From Longimonas sp040409695 (GTDB lineage Bacteria; Bacteroidota; Rhodothermia; Rhodothermales; Salinibacteraceae): a stretch of DNA of 21,586 nt. Both the position numbers and the translations under genes were made by a program. The notes beneath the pieces were generated by a model that had not been told where the DNA came from, ran no database searches, and saw only the letters and a program-made list of their open reading frames with translations. Below, in pieces: positions 7,736 through 14,649 of this stretch; the stretch's first letter is position 1, and the number at the start of each line of letters is the position of its first letter. Location: positions 1 through 21,586 of the forward strand of contig NZ_JARWGJ010000203.1 in the NCBI RefSeq assembly GCF_040409695.1, given 5' to 3'.

Positions 7736-9376
7736 CTACGGGTTGAGCACAGTTACGTAGCGCCGCTCGTCATTTAGAAGGCTTACAGCTTCGCGCACCA
7801 TTTCGTCCTCTGCAAGCGAGGAGGCGTAATAGCCGCGTGCCGTGAGATAGCGGCTACGGATCTCAGAAAGAAGACGAGCCATCAGGATATCGGCGTGCGC
7901 TTCGAACTGACGGTCGACGGAGCGTTGAAGGGTGCTCTGCAGACTGTTCAGCGCCTCCGAGGCGTCGGGGTGGTCGGCCGTTACGAGCGAATCGATGCGA
8001 TTTGCAGCATCTTGCGTCTGCGTCTGATATGAGATGCCTTCGGCCTCAACCCAATCCCGAAATGAGGCTATGAGCGAGTCGCGCTCCCACCCGTTGCTTG
8101 GCGGACGCTCGTACGTGCGCGCAATGTGACTGGCGAAGCGAAAGAAAGCCCCTTCTTGGAGGAGCGCACGCTCCAGCGGGCTGGAAAATGTGTCGTCGAT
8201 TGGCACGTCGGGTCGGATGCCCTGGCTTTCTTGCACGGGGCGTCCGGTTGTGGTTTCAAAGATCTGACGGGAGGCCGAAGGGCGGGCATCTGCTCCATTC
8301 GGGGCCGACTGAATGCTGCGTCCGCTCGGCGTGTAGTAGCGTGCGGTTGTCATCTTCAGCGATCCGCCGTGCGGAAGAGAGCGAATAACCTGTACAAGTC
8401 CCTTTCCAAACGTTGTTTGCCCGAGCACGATACCGCGGTCATGATCCTGGATGGCACCCGCAACGATTTCGCTGGCCGATGCGCTTCGTCCATTGACGAG
8501 CAGCACCAGTGGGACGTCTCCGTAGAGGGGCGGGTTGGTATTGCGGTACGAGCGATCAAGGCCGTCGCGTCCTTTGGTTGATACGACGACCCGTCCGCGA
8601 TCCAGGAAAAGAGAGCTCACGTCAACGGCAGCGTTGAGGAGGCCGCCCGGGTTATCGCGGAGGTCGAGAACAAGCCCGTTAAGGGAGGCACGGCGCTGCA
8701 AGTCGCCGATGGCTTGCTTCACTTCGAGTCCGGCCTGATGGGTGAATCGCTCCACGCGTACGTACCCCATTCCATGCCGCGACCCGCCGATAAATCCGGA
8801 GTAGGGCACCGTGGCCAGCTCAACCGGCTCACGGCGCAGGGTAAGCGTTGCAGGGCTCTCGCCCAGTCGCAAGAGCGAAAGCTCAACGGCTGACCCTTGT
8901 GCCCCACGCAGCGCTGCCCGTACCTGGTTTAGCGACCATGAGGCAATCTCTTCACCATCGATATGTGTGATGACATCGCCAATAGAGATAGCGCGCTGGT
9001 CAGCGCTGCTCCCCTCTACCACAGAGGTGACCGCCACATGCTGGCCCCGGCGGTCAACCTGAACGCCGATGCCGATGAAGCGCCCACGCGTGAGCACGTC
9101 TACGGTAGCGCGGTCGTCCGGACTGATGTATGTAGTGTACGGATCCAGGTCGCTAAGCATTGCCTGCATGCCTGTTTCCATGAGGTCGCTCGGCGATACC
9201 GTGTCGACATAGGTGTTTACGATCTCTTCGAAGGCAGCAGACCAGATCTGAATGCTTTTTCGGACTTCGGCATCGGTCTCGGAGCGCGCCATGCCGAACC
9301 CAACGACCAGCCCAATCAGAGCAGCGATCGTCCATCCGATCACGGCATGTCGGAGTCGGGTAGGAGTGTTCAGCAT
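7736..9376 (-). CDS. S41 carboxyl-terminal processing protease (Ctp/Prc family) with PDZ domain
   Basis: The protein has 546 residues from the ATG at 9376. An upstream ATG at 9451 would add 25 unlikely residues before the membrane anchor, so the inner start is used. An N-terminal helix at ~11-30 anchors it in the inner membrane with the rest in the periplasm. The PDZ domain spans ~95-175 (GIGVQVDRRG, then SIGDVITHIDGEEI). The catalytic domain has LVLDLRDNPGGLL (235-247), SASASEIVAGA with nucleophile Ser300, and TTFGKGLVQ with Lys325; the 25-residue Ser-Lys spacing matches Prc and CtpB. A ~190-residue C-terminal region follows. Such enzymes trim or degrade periplasmic proteins by their C-termini. 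It follows tatC after 177 bp that hold a possible terminator and a direct repeat, so it probably has its own promoter. Confidence 0.95.
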   Translation of the reverse strand: MLNTPTRLRHAVIGWTIAALIGLVVGFGMARSETDAEVRKSIQIWSAAFEEIVNTYVDTVSPSDLMETGMQAMLSDLDPYTTYISPDDRATVDVLTRGRFIGIGVQVDRRGQHVAVTSVVEGSSADQRAISIGDVITHIDGEEIASWSLNQVRAALRGAQGSAVELSLLRLGESPATLTLRREPVELATVPYSGFIGGSRHGMGYVRVERFTHQAGLEVKQAIGDLQRRASLNGLVLDLRDNPGGLLNAAVDVSSLFLDRGRVVVSTKGRDGLDRSYRNTNPPLYGDVPLVLLVNGRSASASEIVAGAIQDHDRGIVLGQTTFGKGLVQVIRSLPHGGSLKMTTARYYTPSGRSIQSAPNGADARPSASRQIFETTTGRPVQESQGIRPDVPIDDTFSSPLERALLQEGAFFRFASHIARTYERPPSNGWERDSLIASFRDWVEAEGISYQTQTQDAANRIDSLVTADHPDASEALNSLQSTLQRSVDRQFEAHADILMARLLSEIRSRYLTARGYYASSLAEDEMVREAVSLLNDERRYVTVLNP

Positions 9377-9448
9377 ACGGAAGAAAGAGAACCAGAATAG
9401 GGTGCAGGACTCGGTGCCTCTGCGACCGAAGAAGCGCGGCCCTTCGTA

Positions 9449-9471
9449 CAACAGGTACTATGCAACAGGTA
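9449..9471. repeat. 9-bp direct repeat in the leader of the S41 protease gene
   Basis: CAACAGGTA occurs at 9449-9457 and again at 9463-9471, a 14-bp spacing, about 73-95 bp upstream of the S41 start. On the coding strand it reads TACCTGTTG twice. It could be an operator; a single repeat of this length close by can also occur by chance. Confidence 0.4.
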
Positions 9472-9490
9472 GGTAGAAAGCAAAGAGCGC

Positions 9491-9522
9491 GCGCACAACG
9501 TGCTTCTGCGTTGCTCGTGCGC
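9491..9522 (-). terminator. Hairpin downstream of tatC
   Basis: GCGCA-CAACG (9491-9500) pairs with CGTTG (9509-9513) and TGCGC (9518-9522), with an 8-nt loop and a 4-nt bulge. On the minus strand it lies ~30 nt after the tatC stop and is followed by a T-rich stretch, TCTTTGCTTTC, which fits a weak intrinsic terminator. Confidence 0.4.
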
Positions 9523-9553
9523 CCCTTTGCGGCGTATCGGTCTTTCACGTACT

Positions 9554-10414
9554 TCAGACCGCTGCAGCTCGCCTTCGGCGCTTGTTCACATATACGGATA
9601 CAAGGATCGAGAGCTCGTACAGCAGAAGCAGCGGCACGGCAAGCAGGATCTGCGTGAACGGATCAGGCGGTGTCAGTAGCGCTCCAAGCACGAGTACTAC
9701 CAGCAGCGCGTACTTCCGATACGTACGCATGAGGTCGGGAGTAAGGAGGCCAACCTTCGACAGAAAATAGACAACCACCGGAAGCTCAAATAGCAGCCCC
9801 GTTCCGAGTGCCCAGAACGAGATCATGCTAAAGTACGTGATGATGTCGAACTGGTTGGTAATCTGAGGCGAGATCTCGTATCCCGCAAAAAACTGCAGCG
9901 CGATTGGCGTCAGTATCAGATAGCCGAAGGCAATACCTGTCAAGAAAAAGAACGTAGCAGCCCAAGACGCAAATTTCATGCCCTGACGCTCTTCCGGATA
10001 GAGCGCCGGTTCAATGAACTTCCACATATAGTAGACAATGATCGGTGACCCAGCGACCATACCTACGATGAGAATAGTACCGATGTCGGCAAAAAATTGC
10101 CCGGTGATGGTACGGTTCAGCAGTTCCAGTTCGCGTGCATCGTAGCCGAGCACGTCGTACATGAAGAAGTCAGGCCGCGTGGGCCCAATCAGTACCTGGT
10201 CTACGATCCACCGGCTGTAGATGGCGGTCAGGATTGTCGTGATAAGAACCCCAATCCCTCCTTTGAGAAGCGACCAGCGCAGCTCTTCCAGGTGATCAAG
10301 GAACGGCATGACCTCCTGGTCATCGGGCGACGAGGAAGACGCACCGGGGGCTCCGTCGCCCTGAAAAGACGAGGAGGCTTCGGTTGAGGAAGAAGGCGAA
10401 GGGCGGGTAGACAT
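9554..10414 (-). CDS. tatC: Twin-arginine translocase subunit TatC
   Basis: TatC is the polytopic inner-membrane receptor of the Tat pathway, which exports folded proteins bearing twin-arginine signals. The 286-residue protein has six hydrophobic segments (about 49-66, 108-133, 148-175, 190-219, 232-248, 250-275). Its signature MPFLDHLEELRWSLL lies at 36-50, and FIEPALYPEERQ (133-144) is the conserved cytoplasmic loop. TPPDPFTQ (248-255) is also typical. A Ser/Pro/Gly-rich extension of 35 residues precedes the core. Met36 could be the true start, but then the gap to the pyrE-like gene would be 117 bp rather than 12 bp. No tatA or tatB is in the window. The tight 12-bp spacing suggests co-transcription with the phosphoribosyltransferase. 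Confidence 0.96.
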   Translation of the reverse strand: MSTRPSPSSSTEASSSFQGDGAPGASSSSPDDQEVMPFLDHLEELRWSLLKGGIGVLITTILTAIYSRWIVDQVLIGPTRPDFFMYDVLGYDARELELLNRTITGQFFADIGTILIVGMVAGSPIIVYYMWKFIEPALYPEERQGMKFASWAATFFFLTGIAFGYLILTPIALQFFAGYEISPQITNQFDIITYFSMISFWALGTGLLFELPVVVYFLSKVGLLTPDLMRTYRKYALLVVLVLGALLTPPDPFTQILLAVPLLLLYELSILVSVYVNKRRRRAAAV

Positions 10415-10426
10415 AAGTACAGAGCG

Positions 10427-11035
10427 TTAAGCCGAATCAGAGCTTCCGGTTGCCTTGTCGCGCAAGTTCAGGTCGAGCAATGAGTCGACCCAGAGGCCCT
10501 CCTTCTCGATGCGAGAGCGCCCGCGGCTCCAGGTGAAGTTGAAGAGCGTGAGCAAGCCATCTACGGTGTAGTTGGCTGCGTGCAGGCGTTCCAGCGCATC
10601 GGCGGCGCTACGACCACTATTGATGATGTCGTCGAGCAAAACCACCGGTTCGGAAGGATCTACGGGGCCTTCAACGATGCGGCGTCGCCCGTGCGGTTTT
10701 CGTTCATCACGAATCAGGCCGCCTCGAAAGATAGTGTCGCCAGAAGCTCCAACTACAGCACATACGAGGGGGTGAGCTCCAAAGCCATATCCAACCACCT
10801 GGCGGATGCCTTTTGCCTGCAATCGCTTAGCAAGCACAGTCCCTACTTCGCGAAACAGTGCGCCCTCGAGCATAGGCACACGCGTGTCCAACAGCCACCC
10901 GATGGGCTGCCCACGCGGGTCGGTGATCAGCTCGTCTTCGCGGCGGATAAGCGCTTTGTCGTACAGGCGACGCCCAAGGTCCACCAGCTCATCGTAGGCA
11001 GTTGGAGAGAGCGCGTTGTGTTCCATCGAAGGCAT
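10427..11035 (-). CDS. Orotate phosphoribosyltransferase-like protein
   Basis: The 202-residue type I phosphoribosyltransferase has the PRPP-binding motif VVLLDDIINSGRSA (131-144). Ahead of it is a flexible loop, RDERKPHGRRRIVEGP (109-124), that resembles the orotate enzyme's catalytic loop (Arg/Lys-x-HG...IEG). N-terminal residues include LITDPRGQPIGWLLDTR, where known enzymes have a substrate-contact segment. In pyrimidine synthesis PyrE joins orotate and PRPP to make OMP, and pyrB is 3.4 kb away. The C-terminal part (FNFTWSRGRSRIEKEGLWVDSLLDL) differs from standard PyrE, and the PRPP motif ends NSGRS rather than TTGGS, so another base could be the substrate. Two ATGs are possible, 11035 and 11026. 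It is followed by tatC after 12 bp. Confidence 0.72.
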   Translation of the reverse strand: MPSMEHNALSPTAYDELVDLGRRLYDKALIRREDELITDPRGQPIGWLLDTRVPMLEGALFREVGTVLAKRLQAKGIRQVVGYGFGAHPLVCAVVGASGDTIFRGGLIRDERKPHGRRRIVEGPVDPSEPVVLLDDIINSGRSAADALERLHAANYTVDGLLTLFNFTWSRGRSRIEKEGLWVDSLLDLNLRDKATGSSDSA

Positions 11036-11083
11036 GTAAAACAGACGGGCAGGTAGGACGGGGCAGGCAGCGTACGCTATTGT

Positions 11084-11106
11084 GTGTTATCAATGCGTGT
11101 TATCAA
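11084..11106 (-). promoter_or_regulatory. 10-bp direct repeat in the leader of the pyrE-like gene, possible promoter/operator
   Basis: On the coding strand TTGATAACAC occurs twice with a 3-nt spacer (plus coordinates 11097-11106 and 11084-11093), about 50-70 bp before the start. The first TTGATA is followed after 17 nt by ACAATA, so it can be read as a weak -35/-10 pair with a repeated -35. The assignment as promoter or operator is inference. Confidence 0.35.
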
Positions 11107-11127
11107 CCGCTCGACGCGCCCGTGCGT

Positions 11128-11169
11128 TCCCCCTGCAGATGCCGGTTTGCACTCGGTTGCAGAGGGGGA
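11128..11169 (-). terminator. Hairpin between glyA and the pyrE-like gene
   Basis: TCCCCC-TGCA (11128-11137) pairs with TGCA-GA-GGGGGA (11158-11169), giving a 10-bp stem with a 2-nt bulge and a 20-nt loop. It lies ~95 nt after the glyA stop in the 227-bp gap. No T-run follows, so it may instead stabilise the glyA mRNA 3' end. Confidence 0.4.
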
Positions 11170-11262
11170 CACAGCTTGTCGCGCCGGATCGAGCCGGGGA
11201 GGATTCATTCGGCACACGCGGTAGCAAACGGGCATGCAGGTGCAGCTACATTTATAGGTGAA

Positions 11263-12576
11263 TTACACGGTTGCGAAGTCGTACAGCGGATGGGCGTCGC
11301 ACAGCGAGCGCACCTCTTGACGAACCGTCTGCCGGATGCCCTCATCGGCAGGAGAAGAAAGCACCTGGTCAATCAGTTCGGCGACGTAGCGCAGATCATC
11401 GGGCGTAAAGCCGCGCGTTGTAAGCGCGGGCGTGCCGAGGCGGATGCCGCTTGTTACAAACGGACTTTTGTCGTCGTAGGGCACCATATTTTTATTGGCC
11501 GTAATGCCTGCATCCTCAAGTGCATGCTCTGCATCCTTGCCGGTGAGGTTTTTGTTGCGCAGGTCAATTAGCACCAGATGGTTGTCGGTACCGCCGGATA
11601 CGAGGTCGTAGCCACGTTCGATGAGCGCTTCAGCGAGCGCCTGCGCATTGTCAATGATCTGCTGCGCATAAGTAGCAAAGTCGTCTTGAAGCGCCTCGCC
11701 AAACGCAACAGCTTTTGCAGCAATCACGTGCATGAGGGGGCCGCCCTGGGTACCGGGAAAGACGCCCGAGTCGAGCACTTCGCCGAGCATCTTGGTGCGT
11801 CCGCTCTTGCGGGCGGTAATCCCGAACGGATTCTCAATGTCGTTACCAACGAGCATCATACCGCCTCGCGGTCCGCGCAGGGTTTTGTGGGTGGTCGTGG
11901 TTACGACATGAGCATGGGGCATTGGGTCGTTCATCACACCGGCGGCGATGAGGCCGGCGGTATGCGCCATATCCATCCACAGCAGCGCCCCCACCTCGTC
12001 GGCGATGTCGCGGAACGCCTCGTAGTCAAAGTCGCGCGGATAGGCGCTCGCTCCAATCGAGAGCATTTTGGGCTGCACCTCCAGCGCCCGGTCGCGCACC
12101 TTGTTCATGTCGATGCGCCCCGTATCCTCCTCAACGCCATAAAACGCGGCCTCGTAGAGGATGCCCGAGAAGTTAACCGGGCTGCCGTGGGTGAGATGGC
12201 CGCCGTGAGCCAGGTCGAGGCCGAGTAGCGTATCGCCCGGTTGCAGCGCTTTGAGGTAGAGCGCAGCGTTGGCCTGTGCACCAGAGTGCGGCTGTACGTT
12301 AGCCCAGTCGGCATTGAAGAGCTGCTTGGCGCGGTCGCGCGCCAGATTCTCTACGACATCCACGTGTTCGCATCCGCCATAATAGCGCTTGCCGGGAAGT
12401 CCCTCGGCGTATTTGTTGGTGAGGGGCGTGCCCATGGCTTCGAGCACAGCACGCGACACGAAGTTCTCAGAGGCGATCATCTCCAGCCCGTCGTTCTGGC
12501 GCGCCACCTCGTCCTGGATAGCCGCGTACACATCGGGGTCTTGCGTCGAAAGGGAATGCGAGGGGAGGGTAGACAT
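11263..12576 (-). CDS. glyA: Serine hydroxymethyltransferase
   Basis: This PLP enzyme interconverts serine and glycine while charging tetrahydrofolate with a one-carbon unit. The 437-residue sequence is complete and typical: EMIASENFVS (32-41), NKYAEGLPGKRYYGGC (54-69), HSGAQANAAL (97-106), WMDMAHTAGLIAAG (200-213), and the PLP-lysine motif TTTTHKTLRGPRGG (226-239) with Lys231. The C-terminal end NKNMVPYDDKSPFVTSGIRLGTPA is also conserved. It lies 75 bp after the DUF4359-like gene. The leader has no Shine-Dalgarno sequence but a CCCTCCTTCC stretch 20 nt before the ATG. Cytosolic; confidence is very high. Confidence 0.98.
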   Translation of the reverse strand: MSTLPSHSLSTQDPDVYAAIQDEVARQNDGLEMIASENFVSRAVLEAMGTPLTNKYAEGLPGKRYYGGCEHVDVVENLARDRAKQLFNADWANVQPHSGAQANAALYLKALQPGDTLLGLDLAHGGHLTHGSPVNFSGILYEAAFYGVEEDTGRIDMNKVRDRALEVQPKMLSIGASAYPRDFDYEAFRDIADEVGALLWMDMAHTAGLIAAGVMNDPMPHAHVVTTTTHKTLRGPRGGMMLVGNDIENPFGITARKSGRTKMLGEVLDSGVFPGTQGGPLMHVIAAKAVAFGEALQDDFATYAQQIIDNAQALAEALIERGYDLVSGGTDNHLVLIDLRNKNLTGKDAEHALEDAGITANKNMVPYDDKSPFVTSGIRLGTPALTTRGFTPDDLRYVAELIDQVLSSPADEGIRQTVRQEVRSLCDAHPLYDFATV

Positions 12577-12651
12577 ATCAATCGGTACGTGTTGGAAGGA
12601 GGGTGTAAAAGGAAAGGGGGAGAACGCCCCGAACCCGCATCAGTCGCCCGC

Positions 12652-12972
12652 TCAGTCGTCGGTGTCAAGCTGAAAGAAGCGGTTGCCGAGACCAATCCAC
12701 TTCAGGTCGGGCTCGCCATTTTCATTGATGTCGATTGCGTAGGTGCTGGCTACAACGTAGTTAGTGCGTGTCGTGAAGTCGGGGGCTTGCGAAGCAAGCG
12801 CGCTTCCAGCAAAGCTGCCTACAGCGTCGCCCAGCCACGACTCGTCGCCGATCTCGCTGCGGATGAGCTGCGCAGCCTCATCCTCTACGTGTTTCTCAAA
12901 CGCTGACATATCGGGATTGGTGAACACGAGCGCCACGATGAGGGCCAGCAGGGTGAACGTGATAATGCGCAT
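12652..12972 (-). CDS. Small secreted or membrane-anchored protein, DUF4359-like
   Basis: The chosen start is the ATG at 12972, which gives 106 residues beginning MRIITFTLLALIVALVFTNP, a hydrophobic N-terminus that is either a signal peptide or an anchor. A longer open frame up to 13107 adds only low-quality Arg/His-rich sequence and overlaps the neighbouring gene, so it is rejected. The mature part has an acidic helix (FEKHVEDEAAQLI), then YAIDINENGEPDLKWIGLGNRFFQL, which resembles the ending of DUF4359 proteins. Function is not known. It follows the DUF4159 gene after 38 bp, and the two are probably co-transcribed. Confidence 0.75.
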   Translation of the reverse strand: MRIITFTLLALIVALVFTNPDMSAFEKHVEDEAAQLIRSEIGDESWLGDAVGSFAGSALASQAPDFTTRTNYVVASTYAIDINENGEPDLKWIGLGNRFFQLDTDD

Positions 12973-13010
12973 GGGCCAGGTATGAAGATGAAGAAACAGG
13001 AGGGGGGACG

Positions 13011-13778
13011 TCAGTGGGTCAGCGCATACGTGAGTATGTTCACGCCCATCTGCATGGCTGCACGCCGCAACTCTGGGGGGGTGTCGTGCACGGAAGGCGG
13101 CTCCCACCCATCCGTGATGTTGGACTCGTACAGATAGTAGACCACCAGGCGGCCTTCGTGAAAGAGCCCGAAGCCCTGGGGCGGCTTCCCATCGTGCTCG
13201 TGGATTTTTGGCGGGCCGTCCGAGAAGTCGTACGGATGATGATAGATCGGATGGCTATACGGCAGTTCCACAAACTCCTGTTCAGGGAAGACTTTTTCCA
13301 TTTCCGGACGAATGTACGGGTCGAGTCCGTAATCGTCGTCAATGAAAAGGAACCCTCCTTCTTCGAGGTAGTGCCGCAGACGCTGCGCCTCTTGCTCGGT
13401 GAAATCGACATTTCCGTGTCCGCTCAGCACCAGAAACGGGTAGGTGTACAGCCGGTCGGTGCCAAGTTCTACTACTTCGCCCTCGGGGGCGACATCGATG
13501 GCCGTGTGCTCGCGTACGAACGAAAGAAACGTGGGCAGAGGCGTTTGGGCCTGGTACCAGTCGCCACCGCCTCCGTACTTCACAGCTGCAACGGTCACAT
13601 GCGGATCGTCGGCACGCTCTATCACCGCTGCGTTACGATCTGCGCCATCGCCGGTGTCTGGTGGCGAGGCAGCAACTGCAGGCAAAGCGGATGCGGACAG
13701 AACGAGAAGGCAGACGCTCAGGGTTCCGAGGATACGCCTCCACGCTGTATGGCAGCCAGTACAAAACGAGCGTTTCAT
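13011..13778 (-). CDS. DUF4159-domain exported protein
   Basis: The 255-residue protein from the ATG at 13778 has a signal peptide with a hydrophobic core (LSVCLLVLSASALPAVA), cut near AVA/AS. An alternative ATG at 13799 adds seven residues. The body matches DUF4159: VAAVKYGGGGDWYQ near the start, LYTYPFLVLSGHGNVDFTEQE, GGFLFIDDDYG, then YHHPYDFSDGPPKIHEHDGKP and GRLVVYYLYESNITDGW. The fold is predicted to be related to class I glutamine amidotransferases, but no catalytic Cys is evident. In many genomes DUF4159 genes sit with MoxR-ATPase/DUF58 clusters, which are absent here. It is the first gene of the long minus-strand run; biological role unknown. Confidence 0.85.
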   Translation of the reverse strand: MKRSFCTGCHTAWRRILGTLSVCLLVLSASALPAVAASPPDTGDGADRNAAVIERADDPHVTVAAVKYGGGGDWYQAQTPLPTFLSFVREHTAIDVAPEGEVVELGTDRLYTYPFLVLSGHGNVDFTEQEAQRLRHYLEEGGFLFIDDDYGLDPYIRPEMEKVFPEQEFVELPYSHPIYHHPYDFSDGPPKIHEHDGKPPQGFGLFHEGRLVVYYLYESNITDGWEPPSVHDTPPELRRAAMQMGVNILTYALTH

Positions 13779-13874
13779 AGCGTGAGCGCGCGGATGCACG
13801 ATCGAATGAGATTAAGTCGAGTGAAAAATCAATACGCTATACGTCGGGCACGGGCGCATGTGCCGAACCATAGA

Positions 13875-13904
13875 AGCGTGCCTCATGTAATGAGAGCGTG
13901 CCTC
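13875..13904. repeat. 10-bp direct repeat enclosing a small palindrome, divergent promoter region
   Basis: AGCGTGCCTC occurs at 13875-13884 and 13895-13904, exactly 20 bp apart. Between and partly overlapping them is CTCAT-GTA-ATGAG (13882-13894). It lies in the 172-bp gap between the divergent DUF4159 gene (start 13778) and the 65-residue gene (start 13951), ~47 bp before the latter. Two helical turns of spacing suits an operator pair, but this is unproven. Confidence 0.4.
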
Positions 13905-13950
13905 TGGTGCTCAAGCCTTTGCTTCTGTTGACTGATTCCCGGTTTTACCT

Positions 13951-14148
13951 ATGTCGCGTGTTCTGAAAGCCCTTCTTATTTCTGCTGCTGCAACAGGAGT
14001 AGCGGCGCTGGTTTTGCGCCAGCTCGACCTTGAAAACACACCGTCTCCTGAGCTCGACGACCCATTCTCTGGCATGGATCCGGATGCCATGCCAGAGGAA
14101 GATGTCGAGCTGCTCATGCGCGAACTGGCCTCGCAGTTGGGTTTGTAG
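13951..14148 (+). CDS. Small single-pass membrane protein, 65 residues, unknown function
   Basis: It begins MSRVLKALLISAAATGVAAL, a basic start and one hydrophobic helix (residues ~6-22), followed by an acidic tail with PELDDPFSGMDPDAMPEEDVELLMRELA (~34-61) that should form a short helix at the end. The coding frame is clean, and it is followed after 37 bp by another small membrane protein on the same strand. The leader is T/C-rich with no Shine-Dalgarno sequence. I do not recognise a family. The strongly acidic soluble part is in keeping with the rest of the window. A non-coding alternative is possible but unlikely given the helix-plus-acidic-tail design. Confidence 0.7.
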   Translation: MSRVLKALLISAAATGVAALVLRQLDLENTPSPELDDPFSGMDPDAMPEEDVELLMRELASQLGL

Positions 14149-14185
14149 ATACACGCCTTGATCGTTTACTCGCTTCGCTCCACAT

Positions 14186-14356
14186 ATGTCTGAACTCCGC
14201 GAATGCCCGTCGTGCGCGCTGGAATACGAAGATACCGGCGACGTAGAGGTGTGTCCGTACTGCGGGTATGAGTTCCCGCAGCGCAAGAAGTCAACCATCT
14301 GGGCGGCTCTGCTCTTTCTGGCACTGATGATTCTGTTTGCGCTGTCCACGTTTTAG
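14186..14356 (+). CDS. Zinc-ribbon membrane protein, 56 residues
   Basis: Two CxxC knuckles, CPSC at 7-10 and CPYC at 23-26, form a rubredoxin-like zinc ribbon. A basic stretch (QRKKS) and a single C-terminal helix (residues ~37-53, rich in Leu/Ala) follow, so the ribbon should face the cytoplasm. The gene starts at an ATG 37 bp after the previous small gene and ends with TTT TAG at 14356. Tail-anchored zinc ribbons of this kind are common and mostly uncharacterised. The stop codon is inside the first unit of a 15-bp tandem array, so readthrough or slippage would alter the C-terminus. Confidence 0.85.
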   Translation: MSELRECPSCALEYEDTGDVEVCPYCGYEFPQRKKSTIWAALLFLALMILFALSTF

Positions 14357-14410
14357 GCAGTGTGCTTTCAGGCAGTGTGCTTTTAAGCAATATGATGCAG
14401 GCAGTGCTGC
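14351..14410 (+). repeat. 15-bp tandem array (about four degenerate units) starting over the zinc-ribbon stop codon
   Basis: The unit is TTTTAGGCAGTGTGC (14351-14365). The second copy, TTTCAGGCAGTGTGC (14366-14380), has one change. The third, TTTTAAGCAATATGA (14381-14395), has several. A fourth AGGCAGTG lies at 14399-14406. The period is five codons, so it stays in the reading frame of the zinc-ribbon gene. Confidence 0.75.
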
Positions 14411-14649
14411 AAGCCGTAGCCGAAGGTATGCTGCGAGAGCCGCCGGCAGATGCCTTTTACGCTATTGTGGGTACTCTGTTGTGGGTACGCTATTGTGGGT
14501 ACTCTGTTGTGGGTACGCTATTGTGGGTACTCTGTTGTGGGTACGCTATTGTGGGTACAATGGGTACAACATTGTGGATGCGACCGTCACACCGGGCCCT
14601 CCATACGCTTACTCTTTACTGCTATCCCCGCTCGTCTATATATGCCTGA
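14392..14649 (+). CDS. Doubtful small hydrophobic ORF carrying the tandem repeat, overlapping the oxygenase start
   Basis: An 85-codon frame runs from ATG 14392 to the TGA at 14647-14649. It overlaps the cupin gene start (14642) by 8 nt in the arrangement ATGCCTGA, typical of translational coupling. Residues ~1-20 form a helix (MMQAVLQAVAEGMLREPPAD), and ~22-62 are the hydrophobic product of the 14-bp array (AIVGTLLWVRYCGYSVVG and similar), which could cross the membrane. Against it: the array is open in all three forward frames, so length alone proves nothing. The Cys/Trp content is odd, and I know no homologue. Confidence 0.25.
   Translation: MMQAVLQAVAEGMLREPPADAFYAIVGTLLWVRYCGYSVVGTLLWVLCCGYAIVGTMGTTLWMRPSHRALHTLTLYCYPRSSIYA
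14458..14577 (+). repeat. 14-bp tandem array (A/B alternating, 28-bp higher-order unit) before the cupin oxygenase gene
   Basis: Seven perfect 14-bp units alternate A-B-A-B-A-B-A from 14458 to 14555. A is TACGCTATTGTGGG and B is TACTCTGTTGTGGG. Degenerate remains continue to 14577 (TACAATGGG, TACAACATTGTGG). Identity between copies of the 28-bp unit is complete, suggesting recent expansion. The last repeat ends 65 bp before the oxygenase ATG. Confidence 0.97.

Noticed and set aside
11072..11084. GTACGCTATTGTG shared with unit A of the 14-bp array
   Set aside because: A 13-bp match between two places is expected a few times by chance in a window of this size.
14458..14577. Possible CRISPR array
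   Set aside because: Units are 14 bp head to tail with no spacers, and no cas gene is present; it is a minisatellite.
14450..14641. Upstream start for the cupin oxygenase through the repeat array
   Set aside because: Conserved family sequence begins at the ATG at 14642; the extra 64 residues are repeat-derived. Kept only as a slippage scenario in the findings.
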